Origin: Trebouxia sp. TZW2008
Lineage: Eukaryota > Chlorophyta > Trebouxiophyceae > Trebouxiales > Trebouxiaceae
Reading direction: 5' to 3'
Length of the DNA: 64,000 bases
Assembly (NCBI GenBank): GCA_002118135.1
Contig: BDIU01000326.1
Span: forward strand, 1-64,000
Under the pieces are notes generated by a model. It had not been told where the DNA came from. It searched no databases and saw nothing but the letters and a program-made list of their open reading frames with translations. Every line of letters begins with the position of its first letter. Position 1 is the stretch's first letter. This document shows, one piece after another, positions 40,508 to 54,500 of this stretch. A program made the translations under genes and the position numbers.

Positions 40508-41782
40508 TCAATGTGTCCGAGAGCCTCTGCGTCGTGATGGTTTCTGAACAGTCTCAAAGCCATCAGCATCAATGATTGGCTGCTGTATCGGCGTGTGATG
40601 TTGACTTTGCACAGCAATTGGTATAGCTTTTGGAGGCTGATCATCAGATTCCATGGCTGTGTCATGATCATCATCACCATCAGAACTGCTTGAGCTGTCA
40701 TCTTCCCCATACATGACAGTTCCATCTCTATCTACCTGCAAGACCAATGCGTGCAGCTCAACAGCAATCCAAATGTACAATGGCAGTATACAGGCCAGCA
40801 AATGCCAAGTGCATCAAATGCAATGCCAGCTGCAACAGTCATCAATGCAGTGCACGAATGCTCGCATGCAAAGTGGCTTAAAGATACGCTTTTCACAAGC
40901 CGGGATACTGTGTGTGTGTGTGCTTCTCTCAACACACACATTGTTCCGTTGCAGGCAATGATGAGAAATACATGTGTCTAGAAGTGTGGCAGCATTGGCT
41001 CAATAATGCGCAATCAGAGGGAATGCAGTGTGACGTCTGATGAGAGACATGTGACCAGCATCAACTCACGATTTCGTGTTGAGACTTGGCTAGGTTGTGT
41101 GCATTGCCCTCAACATGGCTTTTCAGCAGCTGTATTCTGCTGAAATTGCCTTGTAGGCATTCCTGATGCAAGCTGACCAGTGTGATGGACACCTGCAAAT
41201 CACAATAGCAAGCCTTGAGCTTGAGACAGCCTATTACTTGAGTTTGTGCAAGAATGCTAGCTGAAGTGCTGCGGACTGTCCACCTACAATTGCGTGCATG
41301 TGCATAAGAATGCTAGCTCACCTGCCGTGGACTGTCATCTTGCAGTTCAGCGTTGAAGTCTTGGAGCAAGGCAGCCTCCAAGTCTACTTCCAAATCGTCA
41401 GCGTAATGCTCTGAAACCAGAAACGAGCATCACAGTGAAGCACTTGCACTGCACCTGTGGCAATGTTGACAAGCGAGATACCGCGGGGGTGAATACATAG
41501 CCTTGAGAGGCCAGGGAAGGAGCACGGCTGACGTGAGAAACGTCGAAGTGACTACTGGCATATGTTAGTCGTACCTGTGTGGCCGTAAAACCAGTCTAGA
41601 ACGTCGCGGTATAGCTGCTCTGCTTTGTGTCGACTAGATGGACCACCCCATTCATTGTCGATGGCTAGACACAATGCGGTCCAACTTGAAAACAGCAAGT
41701 TGACCCCTTCCTCGAACTGCATGCGGTGCTGCTGCGGTAGCACACCGTGTACACCCTTGTATATGCCGCTACGCAGCTCCAT
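40508..41782 (-). CDS. TSR2: TSR2, pre-rRNA processing / eS26 chaperone
   Basis: Four exons keep frame: 41782-41575, 41410-41322, 41192-41070 and 40735-40508, giving 215 residues. The conserved N-terminal half has FEEGVNLLFSSWTALCLAID, then NEWGG and KAEQLYRDVLDWF. An acidic region follows (EHYADDLEVDLEAALLQDF), then TLVSLHQECLQGNFSRIQLL, a Ser/Asp-rich acidic tail and the closing IDADGFETVQKPSRRRG, which matches the short conserved motif at the end of TSR2 proteins. TSR2 releases ribosomal protein eS26 from importins and delivers it to the pre-40S particle in the nucleus. The acidic segments fit its role in shielding a basic ribosomal protein. The ATG at 41782 is the first in frame. Confidence 0.93.
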
Positions 41783-42564
41783 AATGGCAGCGCAGGAGAC
41801 TTATTTGCTGAATCGCCTTTACTGAGCCGGCCAACTAATCGACTTCAATTATGTCCACACTGGACCAGACACTGGACTGCACAGCGGGGGTGCGGCATGG
41901 CAAGCAGTAGGGCTTGAAACCCTGGCCAGGCTTTGGCAGATCATACGGCAAAACATGAGCTTGCCAAGAACAGTACCAAATGTGCAGACTCCAGTGTTGA
42001 GGTGTTTGTTCCCGGTGGCCTGCTTGGCAACAAAAGCCTGGCAACCTGTACATACATGTGCAGGTGCTCAACGCACATTTGCCTGTCAGCTGTGGTTTCA
42101 TTGCATATGGAGCCTGGCCAAGCCTGGAGGACGTACGATTGCATCGCTGCAGTACGTGAGCAGTCTTCTTGCACCCAACAAGTTCAAAATGCTCATTGTG
42201 ATGCATGCCGCACAACATCTGTTCAAGGACCACCTTCTCTGAATCAAAGGGGCAGCAAGAACAGACAAATAAGTCATGTGTCACAACAGAACACACTGCT
42301 AGCTTGCTCAGAAAGGTATCATGGAATCATTTGCCAGCAGTGATGCATACAAAAAGCAAGCCTGGGCAGTGACACTGTTCTACTGGAATGTCTGCACTCA
42401 TGACTATAGTACATCATGCACAGCCTTTGTGACTGCAGGGATTGTGCATTAGCTACACGGGTTTCTGAAAGCCTGATGGACACACATCTACAGAAACAAG
42501 ATAATCAGATAGAGACAAGCGGTCTGAGTGTTCAGCACCATATTCTTCTTAAGCTTGACACTGC
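41783..42564. other. Intergenic, nothing firm
   Basis: A 153-codon frame on the minus strand (41835-42296) is Cys- and His-rich without recognisable domains; it may be a chance frame. This interval holds the TSR2 promoter and the 3' flank of the giant USP gene. Confidence 0.4.
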
Positions 42565-45500
42565 TCAATCTGTGCCTTCACCAGGCTCTGTGCACATCAA
42601 GCGTTGCAAAAGGTTTCTGACGTTTATTTCCTGTCTTGGCTGAAACTTCTCTTGTAGCAAGCTTTGGAACACATAGCTGAGGCTTTGATTTGACAGTGCT
42701 GCTGGGAAAGTGCGCCTGACCTCTTCCAGCTGCAAGCAGTCCAAAGCAAAAGTCATAAGAGCCAGACTTCTTGACATGCTTTAACACTTCTTTGTGGTTT
42801 AGAATTTAGGGTGTATTCATAGCACAAGTCACAGGGGCCAGATGGCCTGACATGCTTCAACACATCTTTGGCTTTGACAACCTGCAGTACTCCCATAAAT
42901 GATGCATCAGCAGGTGCATTGCACTAGATTTCTAATGTACAGCATCATTGAACGCAGAGCGTTGAAGGTGGGTCATTGTGTTTTGTGGGATCTCCTGACA
43001 TGATTAAACCAACAGGCGTCAATCAAGTAATTACTCTGTTAATTGCCAGAATCAGGCAAATCAGGACAGTGAGACGACTCAGGGTAACATATTCAGCCTG
43101 CCGATCCTCAGTTCTTCCATCATCATCAACTGTTGTCTGGATTCTAAGGAGAATCCATGAGGCTGCTAGGTGCATACAGGAGGAGCGTGGACTCACCAGC
43201 TCAGAGCTGGTACCCTTGACGACTTGATCCAGCAGGCGCAGCACAGCGACGCGGCGCCAGGCATTCCTAGCCTGCCTGCTGTGCAGAACAAGTCCCACCA
43301 GACCAGGTTGATCCTCCTGGTGGTTGCTGTTGGATCCCCGCATCACCAGAAAGTGGCGCAGGCGAGCCGTCTTGAGGCTGTCATCCACTATTAGCAGCTG
43401 AGCGTAATGCTGCATGAACAAGGCAAGGTACAGTCAGTATGCTGCATGTCATGACACGTCTTCAGGCTGTCATTTACAGTCAGTAGCTGAGCATGTTGCT
43501 GCATCAGCAAGGCAAGGTGCTGTGAGTATACTGCATGCTTTGGTGCGTCTTCAGGCTGCCATTTACAGTCAGCAGCTGAGCGTCTTGCTACAGCAAAGAC
43601 AGAGATCTGCACTGAAAGTGCATTGCTGACAAGGCCTTATGACATGTTTTGGTCAATGGGCGAGCAGTCAGATTGTGGGTCCTGTCAGAATGTGTGTACC
43701 AACAAGCAGCAGGCTTCAGGCGCTATAAGCACCCAATGGGGCACAAATAAGAGGTCTTCAGACTGTGTATGATGATTGACAGCTGCCTTTGTTGCCGCAA
43801 AGAGCAGCACAGCTGGTGACAGCATGTGCATGCCATCATGAGTACAAGCGGACAAGCAGATGTGCCAGAAAGCAGGTACGTAGCTGTAGCACATTTGAAC
43901 ATCAAACTTGCAGGCCAATGCTAAACATGTCAGGAGAAAGGGGTCGCGTGCATATCAACAAGAGTGCAGATGCAGTTGGGTCGCAAAAGATCTGCACCAC
44001 TATGAGCTCAAGCAGCGATGCAGCTTATTGTAAGATTAATCAGCAGGTATCAGGACTCTACGACGATTTGCTTGGGTGGAAAGTGCTTTACAGACAGCTA
44101 GCTGTGAGCCAACAACAATATGAAGTATGCATGATGTTTGCACGAATTGTTGCCATTACCACAAATTGCAAAACTGCAGTTGCATTGTTATATCGCATTG
44201 CAACATATTATCTCATTACTATGGTTGCAATGGCATACAATGCCAGACTAATATTGCAAGCTGAGATGGAACGTACCTGAGCCAGCTGATACAGATGGAA
44301 CCCGTCACACTTTCTGTAGGCGACAGTGAGATGGTCAATCACCTTGAGCGTCAGGTTGACATTTTCCCACATCAGGTACTGCAGAGCCTTCAGAATGTTC
44401 TGCAAGCAAAGGAAAGGAGTGTTCAGACAAAACTTGGCTAGGCTTACAGCAAGCTGGCAAAAGTAAGCAGCAACCTGACAAGTCCAGACTCAGCTCAATT
44501 TGTTAAACAGACCTGTCTTTGAGCTTTGAAAAGCTAAAAAGATTTAGCTTGCAACGATACTCTTGTCAAAGAAAGTCTTATATTATATTGGGCAAAGGGA
44601 GTGAAAGCAGACAGAAGATATTTACACAGGGCAACAAGCCAATGACACAAAGAAGATGGAAGATGGATGCATGCACTAAATGACGACGACTTGTGGTTCT
44701 TTTGGTCCACAGCCAACCAAAAGACTGGCAATGTGGAAGAACATAAAGCATCTTGCATGACCAGCATCAGTGCTCTAAGCACCATGAACTCATCCAATTG
44801 CACCAGAACGCTCAGATACACATGCAAAATGCACTGCAAACATTGCGCTGGGGACTCACTGCATCAGTAATGAAGTCCGGTTTGCACATTTGCGCGATGG
44901 CTGTCACTGAGACAGGGGTGACAATGCCGGGGCTGAGGCTGTCATCATCCTTCTCCCTGTATGGATTCTGAGAGGAGTGGTGACCTTGATTTAGCCCATA
45001 GGGATCTTGCAAGTCAGCCCTGCATGCTTTCAAACACTGTTTCAGCGTGGGGTAAATCTGTTGCAATGTCTCACACCAGATCTATATGGCTTCTGATGGG
45101 GACATCACTTGCAATGCCATAGGTCAGTTGGGTAGGAAACTGCACGCACCTTCTGAACAGCATGGCCAACAGCTGAAGCGGTGCGTGGACCTCCTGCAGG
45201 TGCTGCTCCCCGCCGCCTGAGTACTGACTCAGAGTCTCGGCAACTGAAGTCGCCAGCTCAGCCAGGAAGGGATTCTGAGTGAGGTGCTGCCGCTGCAAGG
45301 GACCCAGACCACCATAGTCCTGCGCACATGACAAAGCCCTATGCAACAAATGTTGACAGCTGCATCACCCTGGCATTGGCGCTATGTTAGCGCCATTGCC
45401 ACATCAGGGGAACCTGTGAGTCAAAATCCCCTGTGGAAGCCTTGCAGCTTATTGCCAGGAGCTGACAGTGCAAATGGAGGGGCAGGCAACAGCACAACTG

Positions 45501-48500
45501 CCAGGGAGATGTTGTTCTGCTGGTGGAACTCAACAATGCATGCATATGCTGATTGCCAAACAGGGGCTCAAGTTGATGAGTCGTGAGATCACAATATAAG
45601 CCAGATACAGTTTTCTGTTAAACCCAGAATCATCACTGCAATGTTTGACAACGCAGCATGAAGGGACCATCACAGTGCAAGACCTGCATGACAGGTCGTG
45701 CTGAAGCTTCAACATTGCTGACTGAAGACTTGTTTCAGTAAGAGAACAGGATTCACCTTGAAAAGAAGCATCAGATGAGCATAATAGGCCTGATCATAGA
45801 TCCTCTCATCATGCAGAACAAAATGCCCAGCAAATATCAAGCCGGTAATCATCTTGTTCACAGCTGCTGGCATGCTATTTGTCTGTGAGGGCTCCTGCAT
45901 GCATGTCACACATGTCAATCAAATCACAAGCTGACACACTGAGTGTTGCACGTCATAGCAAATCACAAATGAGCTGCACTCTGGTCAAGATTGAGCTGCC
46001 ATAAGCCCTTCGCATTGTTTATCAAATTACACTCTGTATTTAGGTGAGAAATGCAAGGACACAACAGTTGCAAACAGAGCTGTTTGCAGCTTCTAGTGCT
46101 GAGCATGAGCAACAGCTTTGCAATTGGCCTTGTGGTCAAATGCGCAAAGACTAATGAGATGTCATTGGAAACCTCATAGCTAAGCTTATTGTTTAGCAAT
46201 CACTGCACCTGCATAGATGCTTAGCAATGTGTTTTACAGGATGCACAATGGCAGGTGCGACGACATTAATCATGTCATCAGATTCAGCTGTGGTCTTGAT
46301 TGAGTTGCTGCCAGTATGCAAAGCAAGCAACAGGTTGGGCAGTCACCTGGTTTGCATCATATGCACCGCCATGGAAAGTCACGGCAGTCTTGAGAGCATC
46401 AAAGACAACCCCACTGGCAAAGTCCCGCACATCCTCCTGCAGTGCAGCACGCTTGCTGGATCTTGCAAGACTTGTTCAACGCAGTGAGCTGCAGCACAGT
46501 CAACACTGTACAGACAGATACACACAGTAAGAAGGCTCTGTCCGACGCAGAATTTCACGTATGCAACATATAAGCATGTGCTATCTTGCTGCACACAGCA
46601 AAAAGCCACAACTTGTATGTGCTGGCTTTGCTCTGCTTGACAACGCTCAGACGTTCACTGACTGCTGCTTTGACAGCAGCAACCCCGGGCTGCCTCTATA
46701 GACAGAGGCTCCCGTGATGACGCCTAATGCTGTACACTCTTCTTTCCTTCTGCTTTGATGTGCAGCTGTGACTGCAGGCAAGGACAGCATACCAGGTTCA
46801 GCAGAATGGTGTCCTCAAGGTACAAGTAGCGAGTGCCACGCTGCTGAGTCTGGCGTGAGACGGTGCTGAGCACAAGGCGAGTGGCTGCAGCACTGCTCTC
46901 CATGATGTTTTGCAGCACGCTGCGCCACTCTGCCAAATCCTCTCTCGGGCTCAAGGGATTGCGCAAGTATATCTGCACAGCAGGCCAGACCGTGTTAGCA
47001 CTTGTGTCATAAACATGAACATTATGGCAGTTGGCTAATGTGGCGTAACTTCATTCATTTATTCAAAATGCATGCTGGACAGGCTCAGCAGCTAGGTATG
47101 TGTCCAGCTAGGTACATGGAAGTGACCTGAGCTTAAATTGGTCCCAGATGGAAATGCTGATGGCAATAGCAAGCGTCAATTATTGATCATGGTTTCAAAT
47201 ATGCTTGGCAAAAGACCAAAGAAAGCACAACAGTCCGCATTTGATGATATTTTGAGAAATTGATAAACATCTGGCTGAAATTGAAAGCTCACTTGCCGGT
47301 GCACCTTACTGCTGTCTGTCAAGTAGCATTGTTGGCTGGCTCAGCGTAAATAATACTCAACACAGCAAGGCTGTTTGAGCGCTACTGGATGCAAGCAGAC
47401 CTGCCACTGCAGGGCAAAGCAAAGACTTGTTAATTGTACCTGGAACAGAAAAGTGATGGCAACCCCAGCTGCTAGTGTGGCCATGCTGTCAGCGTCCTCA
47501 GTCCTTCTAGATGGGTCAGACGGCCTTGAGCTCGACCCCACGCTCTTCTCAGCTTCGTCTGCAGCCCCTGTGCCATCAGCATAAAGCAGCTGAGACAAGG
47601 TTACTGAGCCTTGCATGCATTTGGATCAGCCAGATGCAGCTCCTGTGTCATCGGCACAAAGCAGCTGAGACAAGGTTGCTGAGCCTTGCATGCATTTTGA
47701 TCAATCCAATGCAGCTCCTGTGCCATCAGCACAAAACAGCTGAGACAAGGTTGCTGAGCCTTGCATGCATGTTGGTCAATACAAAGAAGCTCCTGTGTCT
47801 TCAACACGAAGCAGCAGAGGCAAAGTTGCGGGGCCTTGCATGCATTTTGATCAGCCAGATGCCAAGGTACCACTGGCATTGCGCATTGCTTGGTACTTTG
47901 CTTTGTATAGCAGGACCATGAAGTAGTTGCTATGCTGGACCAAAACATGCATGCATGCCAGCCATACAAAAGCACAATTAAAGGCGCAATTTTGATCTCA
48001 CCATCAACCAGCATAGCTTCCTCTCCAAGAGAGACAAACAGAGAGAGATCAAGGTCACATGCCATCAGCCTTGTTGGCCAACAAGGCTGATGGCATGTGC
48101 CACACAGTGACAGTGACTGACCTGTGCGGCGTATCTTATGATAGCATATCTCAGAGCTGGCCTTGACCAGGTTGAGAATGTACTTGAAGTAATCGCGATC
48201 CATAAGGTGGGTCTCCCGTAGCAGCTGCAGATTGCTAGCCATCACACCCTGCAAGGTTGCAACACGTGCAGTCAACAGTGGGACCATGCTTTTGCTCAAA
48301 TACTTACACACTGTGTCGTGTACAACTGCATCTCAATGAACCTGGGTTGTAATCCATTGTCCTGCAGCGAAGGGCAATGTTACCACTTTGCTGATGACAA
48401 TCAAATGTAAGCAGAGGAGTGTATAGAGAAGTGCATCTGGTGCTTCATTTCATGACCTTGAACCGGTGCAAACCAGCTGTCACAGACTGATCATGTTGCA

Positions 48501-51500
48501 TACACATAGGCTTGACACATCCTACAATTGGGGGCTGATGGTACACCACATGGTGTGGAGTTGCAGCAATCACAAGCGATGCAGAGCGAAGCATACGTAT
48601 AGGCGCATAGCACAGATGCGCAGTTGCAATGCTGCGCCTGACAAATCTTGCTAGCAGCTTCAAGCGACCTCAGATGACGTTGTCTGATGGCTATCATGGG
48701 ACAAACATGCACAGATTGTAGAGTCACACCTGGTGGTCTGGCCGGCAATCCTATGCTCCTTTGTCATTGTGACAAGCACAGGTTTGTGAGACTTTTGTCG
48801 CAAAACACAACGAGGCAAAAGGGATGTCTCGTGTTTGCAGCCATGTCACTGTGCAGTGATATACAATGACAGGTACAGCAGCAGCAAAGCAAGATGCAGT
48901 GCAGCACCTCATAGATTGGGCTTGGCATGGAGTCTGGTAGGCCGACAGTGGAGCAGGGCTTGAGGTCAGAGGGACGGCTGGACTGCACCACCTCCTGGTC
49001 AGCTGCCTCCATTACTGTGTCCTGCCCCAAGTCCAGCGTGCTCACTCCCTGGGGCATCACCACAGCAAAGAGACTTGAGATGCAAGTCATCATACAGCAT
49101 GCACAAGGTGCTTGAGGTCAGAGCGGGGGCTTGGTCGCACCACCTCTTAGTCAGCTGTCTGCAGGACACAGCTCCGTGACGGTGTCCTGCCCTGACTCCA
49201 ACGCTCTCACTCCCTGTAGCATCATAGCAATGCTGAGATTTGAGTTGCATGTCACCAGCATATGCTCAAATGCTTGAAGTTAGTGGGGCGGCTGGGCTGC
49301 ACCACCGCCTGATCAGCTGCATCAATCACTGTGTCCCGCCCCAAATCCAGTGTGCTCACTCCTGGTGGCATCATGGCAATGTCAGGTTGTATAACACATG
49401 CCAGCAACTGGCAGCTGCCAATTGGCTGCTGTCGTATGCAGCATGCCTACTCCTTGTAGCATTGCCATGTATATTTTCTTATGTCAAAGGCGAACTGATG
49501 CTGACGGTGGACTGTGGTGTGTACAGCAGGACATGCAGTTTTGTGTGTATTGCACAGGTCTGCATTGTGCTGAACCATACTCTCAGTGGGTGTGCTGTTG
49601 ACTAATAACAGAGTGTAACAGGCAGCTGGACAGGTGTTCATAAGACGTGACGCATGTGATGCATTTGTTCTGAGTGGCAGCTGCCCAGAGAATGGATTCA
49701 TGTGATGTACAAGGCATTCAGCGGCTTCAGGCACAAGCTTGCTGTGACCTAACCTTCAAAGGTGAGACATTTGACTGGGGAGCCTGCGCTTCAGGAGTGT
49801 CAGCTGGCGAAGCACACGCAGTCTGCATGACTTGTGGGCTGACCAGAAACGATGGCAGAACCTGGTCTTGACCTTCTGCCACGCGTTGCATCTGCTGTGC
49901 AGCAGGCGTTGCACTAGACATGGCCTGCTGCATGGGGCTCTGCATCACAGTGTCAGGGCTTTGCTGTGAACTGCTCTCTTGAGGCAGTCCTGCTGCAAGG
50001 CTCTGAGCTTGAGAGGGGGAACTGTGGTGGAGCTGCTGGGAAGCAGCGGCTTGGGCTGACTGCAATGATAGAGGCTGCTGATGCTGAGCAGGGTCTGTGG
50101 GGACCTTGGGGGAAGCAAGAGGGGTAGCAGGCTGGTCAAAGGGCTCCAAGGACTCTGACCGCTCATAGAAGAGCATGTAGGCGCTATTGGGCCGGTCAAA
50201 CTCCTGCAGCAAATGTGCATCAGCTGCTGCAAAACAAAACCACCACAAGGACAAACTGCAATGCGCTGGGTAACCTTACATGAGTCGCTTGTCTACAACA
50301 AGATTGCAGGCAACACACTTGTTGACAACAAGCGGTGTACGCTGACTGCTTGCGCATTGTATATCAGAGACACAAACATAAAGCTTGCGCATGAGGCAGT
50401 CTGTTCTGCATATTTGCAGCAAAAGCTGAGCAGCTTCTGTGAGCAGCAGAGTCACCTGTTGAGCGCCTTTGTAGTTTTGTGGGTTCAGAGTATACTTGCC
50501 ACCAAAGCAGTCCTTGTCCAGACTGGTGATGTCCCAGGGCTCAACATTGACATCATCAAAGCAGTACCACTGACCGTGGGAGCTGGGACAGCCATCACCA
50601 GTGCGTGCCTGCAAAAGACCATGTTGCATGACATGTGATGCCAAGAGTTTGCTGAGCTCTACGCTTTTGGCATCCTCTAACGTGCTAGACAAACAGCGTC
50701 TGCAGGCATTCTGCAAGCCACCAGCTGTCTCTGATGGTGATCTATATTGCAAACAGAGCAAGGCGCTTGCTAGGAAATGCTCAGCCAGGAGACTTTGCTC
50801 ACAAATGAGCAAAATGGCACAAGTGAGTCCAGGTTGTGCTGGAAAAGACAAACATTGCTACGTGGTAGAGCTCAAGACATGGCGCTGGCCAAGACATGCA
50901 TGCTCTTGAAAAGATGCACATCTTAACCACAAAACACAGTCACCTTGATGAAGGAGTAATAGTGGCCAGCAAAGGCAGTGCCAGAGTGCACCACAATGCC
51001 CTTCAGCTCATACTGGTACTCAAGTCTGGAGCGTGGGGTATGCCGGGGGGTGGGCTGGGGGCAGGAGTCAGGGGTTGTGGCGTCCCCTGCTTCTGCCTGC
51101 TCTGCCTCTGCTAGACCCTCCACTGTGTATTTGTACATGTCCAGCTGCTGAGGGAACTCAAACCTGCATTCGAGTTGGCCAACCTGCCTTGACTTGACTG
51201 AGGATGAGTGATGACATTTGCGCAAAGCGGAACAGAGTATGAACTGCTGGACTGCCAAAATAAAAGCCTTACTTGCCAGATCAAAGCGCCTTATGGCATA
51301 AAAGAGGCTGCCTTCAAGGCAAAGGTACTCTGTGAAAGCTATCAGGCTGTTATGTGCACACATGCTTTAGCATTTGCCATGTAAGCAAGGATGTCTTGGG
51401 ACCGAAGTGGCGAACAAGACAGCGTCGACTCAAGCCTATATGTGATCAACGGGCCTAAGCTCTTCTGTGCTGAACAGCCTTTGCTCAGTAACAGCTTGCG

Positions 51501-54500
51501 CCAAAAGTTGAGACTACTTGACAATATAGTGATAAGCACTACACTTTCTAGCATTCATTGTCAGGTATGTGTAGCACAAGTCCTATCTTGCCAGGCAGGC
51601 TTGTCTTGAGCGTCAAAACCCGGACGTCAAACTTCAAAGGTCAGACCAAACAATGTCCTTCCTAGGTGACCTGGAGGGTTTCAGCCTTTGCTCAGGAACA
51701 GCTTGAGCTACAGGTCGAGTCTGCATGACAAACCTCTCAAAATGACTGCTCTTTGTGACAGATGCCAATAGCAGAGAAGCGTATGTCACAATTTCATTAC
51801 CTGTCCTTGATCTTCCAGCGGGTCATGGTCTCATAGTCAAACTCAAAGCGCTTGAGATGAATGACCAAGGTGTGTGGCAGGCTCTTGATACAGCTGCGCT
51901 TCACAGCATCCACCTGAGGCGCAAGAGCATACAAAGTAGAATGCAGTGTACTGATACAGTGTACTTACAACAGAAGTATAATGCATGCTGTATTGCCAGC
52001 ATCTCCAGTACAAGTCTTGGACATGTAAGCAAACAGCTTGATATGATGACAGTATGGGTCAACCAGGAACCAAAGCTGCAAATGTCTGCCACTTGTTTCA
52101 CATTGTGTTGTACCACTTTTGGATGGTGAACATGAGACGCGCTGACTGTGATGCTCAAAACAGGCTGGTCCAGCACAAGCATTTGTATGTCACACACCTA
52201 GCTGGGCTATGGAAGCTACACTCATCATTCTCACTATGCAGCAGTCAGCAATGCATTGCTGCCTGTGTCACTAAGATCCCAAAGAGGGAGTAATAGCATG
52301 CTCACGCTCGTTGCACAACATGATTAGCTTGGGGTGTTTCAAGATGTCAGACTGACTGAACCTTCTAAACATGTAGTCATTGCCACATGCGATCAGCCTT
52401 GTTGGCTGGCTACAGCATGTAAATTTACTGTCTCTCATCATCAGTCGTGTGCAGAAAGGTCGGTGGTAGACATGCAAACACACTTGCGAAGCATGCAGAA
52501 CATAATGGACACCTTCTTGCCAGCCTCTTCGCAGAGGTACTGGTTGTCGCCCTCCATGAGCTCTCCTTGCACGTACAGGTCCAGGGATTCCTCCAGGGTG
52601 GACTTGCCCCTCACGTCCAAACTCAGCTGCACATTGCAAGTGGCCGTCAGCACCAGAATACTTAAGCTTTCTGGCGCAGAAACCTCTGCAATACAGGCTT
52701 ATCCCCTGACGTACTTGCACACGTCCAGAGTACCTTCCAAATAATATGATATAAGGGTACTTTCAAGCTCAACTGCACATCACACAATGACATTAGCAAC
52801 GCAATGCCCTCCAAAACTGGTCTGTCCTCGCACTCCGAGTCAGCTGCACAAAGCAAGCCAACTTCAGCAAACAAAATGCGGAAGCATGCAGGTCTGGGGA
52901 CTTCTCCAGGATGGACTTGCCCCTCACTTCCAACTCAGCTGCACATCGCAAGCTGATAAAGAAGCAAAATGCGTTGCTGTAATGCCACAATCTTGGCATA
53001 GTGGCCAAGTTCAAGCTGTGGCTGTTTTAGTTGGTTATGATGATGAACCAAGAGACAGTTCTGCTTTGAATGCCAATGTTGGGGTACAGCAGGAACTGCT
53101 GCCTGTTGGCATCAGAAGCAAAAGACCTGCCATGCAATTGTGCAGATTTGACGACGTTGCAAGACAGGCAGCGTACAAAAGTAATTGGGTGTTATACATG
53201 TATGCCGCGCAAAACACCTGATAGAACTCCTCTTCCTTCTCACTTCTGTAAGGGACACCTCGGCAGATGATCTGTTGAGCAAACTTGCCTCCAATGACAG
53301 CTTGCATCACCGGCTTCAGCCGCCTGTCTCTCAAGTACTGATCAGCTGTGTCCTGCAGCACAGAATAGCATCCACCATCACTCCAAATATGACAGACAAC
53401 TACAGTGTTCAGCAAGCTGTCTTGCAGTGCCTGGCAGTGTTAAAAGCCTGATGCAGCATACCTGCAACACAAGGGAGCTGGAGAATGTAGCCAAGTCAGC
53501 AGTTGATGGGGCATATGCTTTGAGGGAAACCATGAAGAAATGGCTCATGAGTTTACTGCCTCTATTCACCATACCAGGAGACAGCTTGGTCTACTGCATC
53601 CCGTTCTGGAACGACACAAACAGCCATTGTGCATGCCAGCTTTGATGCATAATGTCTGCCAGCTTGTTGTTTGGTAATTTGTTCATGGTCATATGGTTGT
53701 GTAAAGTCTTGTTTATGCAAGATCTGAATAGCTGTGACAGCATTGCATGATTCCCAAGACCAGGCTGATGCACTGTGCTGGAGCCTGTCAGACCTGCAGC
53801 CTGGTGAAGAACTCATAGGCGTCCTGATGCTCCCGCAAATTTAAGCGCTGACCATCATAGTCCTTGAATGCATTCCAGAAAGGCCGGGGGATGTAATGAT
53901 CCTGATTGGTCAGTGCCAGGTTGGCAAACATGTTCTGCAGTAGCAAGGGCATATTGTGAGCAGGCGTATGCCAGCACAAGCGGCTCTGCGCTCAGGCTAC
54001 AAGTCTGCGGTCAAACAAAGGCCAAAAGCAAGTGCAGCAAGGCAGGGATGCAAATGGCCTTGTGCTTTACACTGGAACTTTTTTAGTGGTACAGAAAAGG
54101 CAGTAGGTGTGGAGGGCCTGCACCGCATGTCATTTGGGCAACTTTACAGCATTGGTCAGCAGTATTGACCGCTTGTCAACCTGGTGACAACACTTTTCTA
54201 GATTTCTTGCAGTAGCTACAGTATGTACATCCTGCAGGCATGCGCTGCTTGAGTACTGTCTTTGCTGGATATGCAAATTCATGTCCAACCAGGCCAAGCT
54301 TGCCTTTTTTGGCAGAACTGCCTGTCAGCAAGAGGACTCTATGCTGCAATTGTAGCTGGCATTGATATCATTCAGCTGCAAGAGCTGCATATATTCCGTT
54401 TGATTGACTGCAATATCCTCTACCAGGACGAGGCAAGCCTGACCTAGCAGAAAGCTCACTGCAACAAGCTTCAGTTGTAGCGACGAGGTCTACAAGTGAG

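Noticed and set aside
41835..42296. 153-codon minus-strand frame between TSR2 and the USP gene
   Set aside because: There are no domains, the composition is rich in Cys and His as in other noise frames here, and no exon links to either neighbour.
47585..47870. CRISPR-like array
   Set aside because: Units are repeated as wholes with no unique spacers, they overlap an exon edge, and the genome is eukaryotic.
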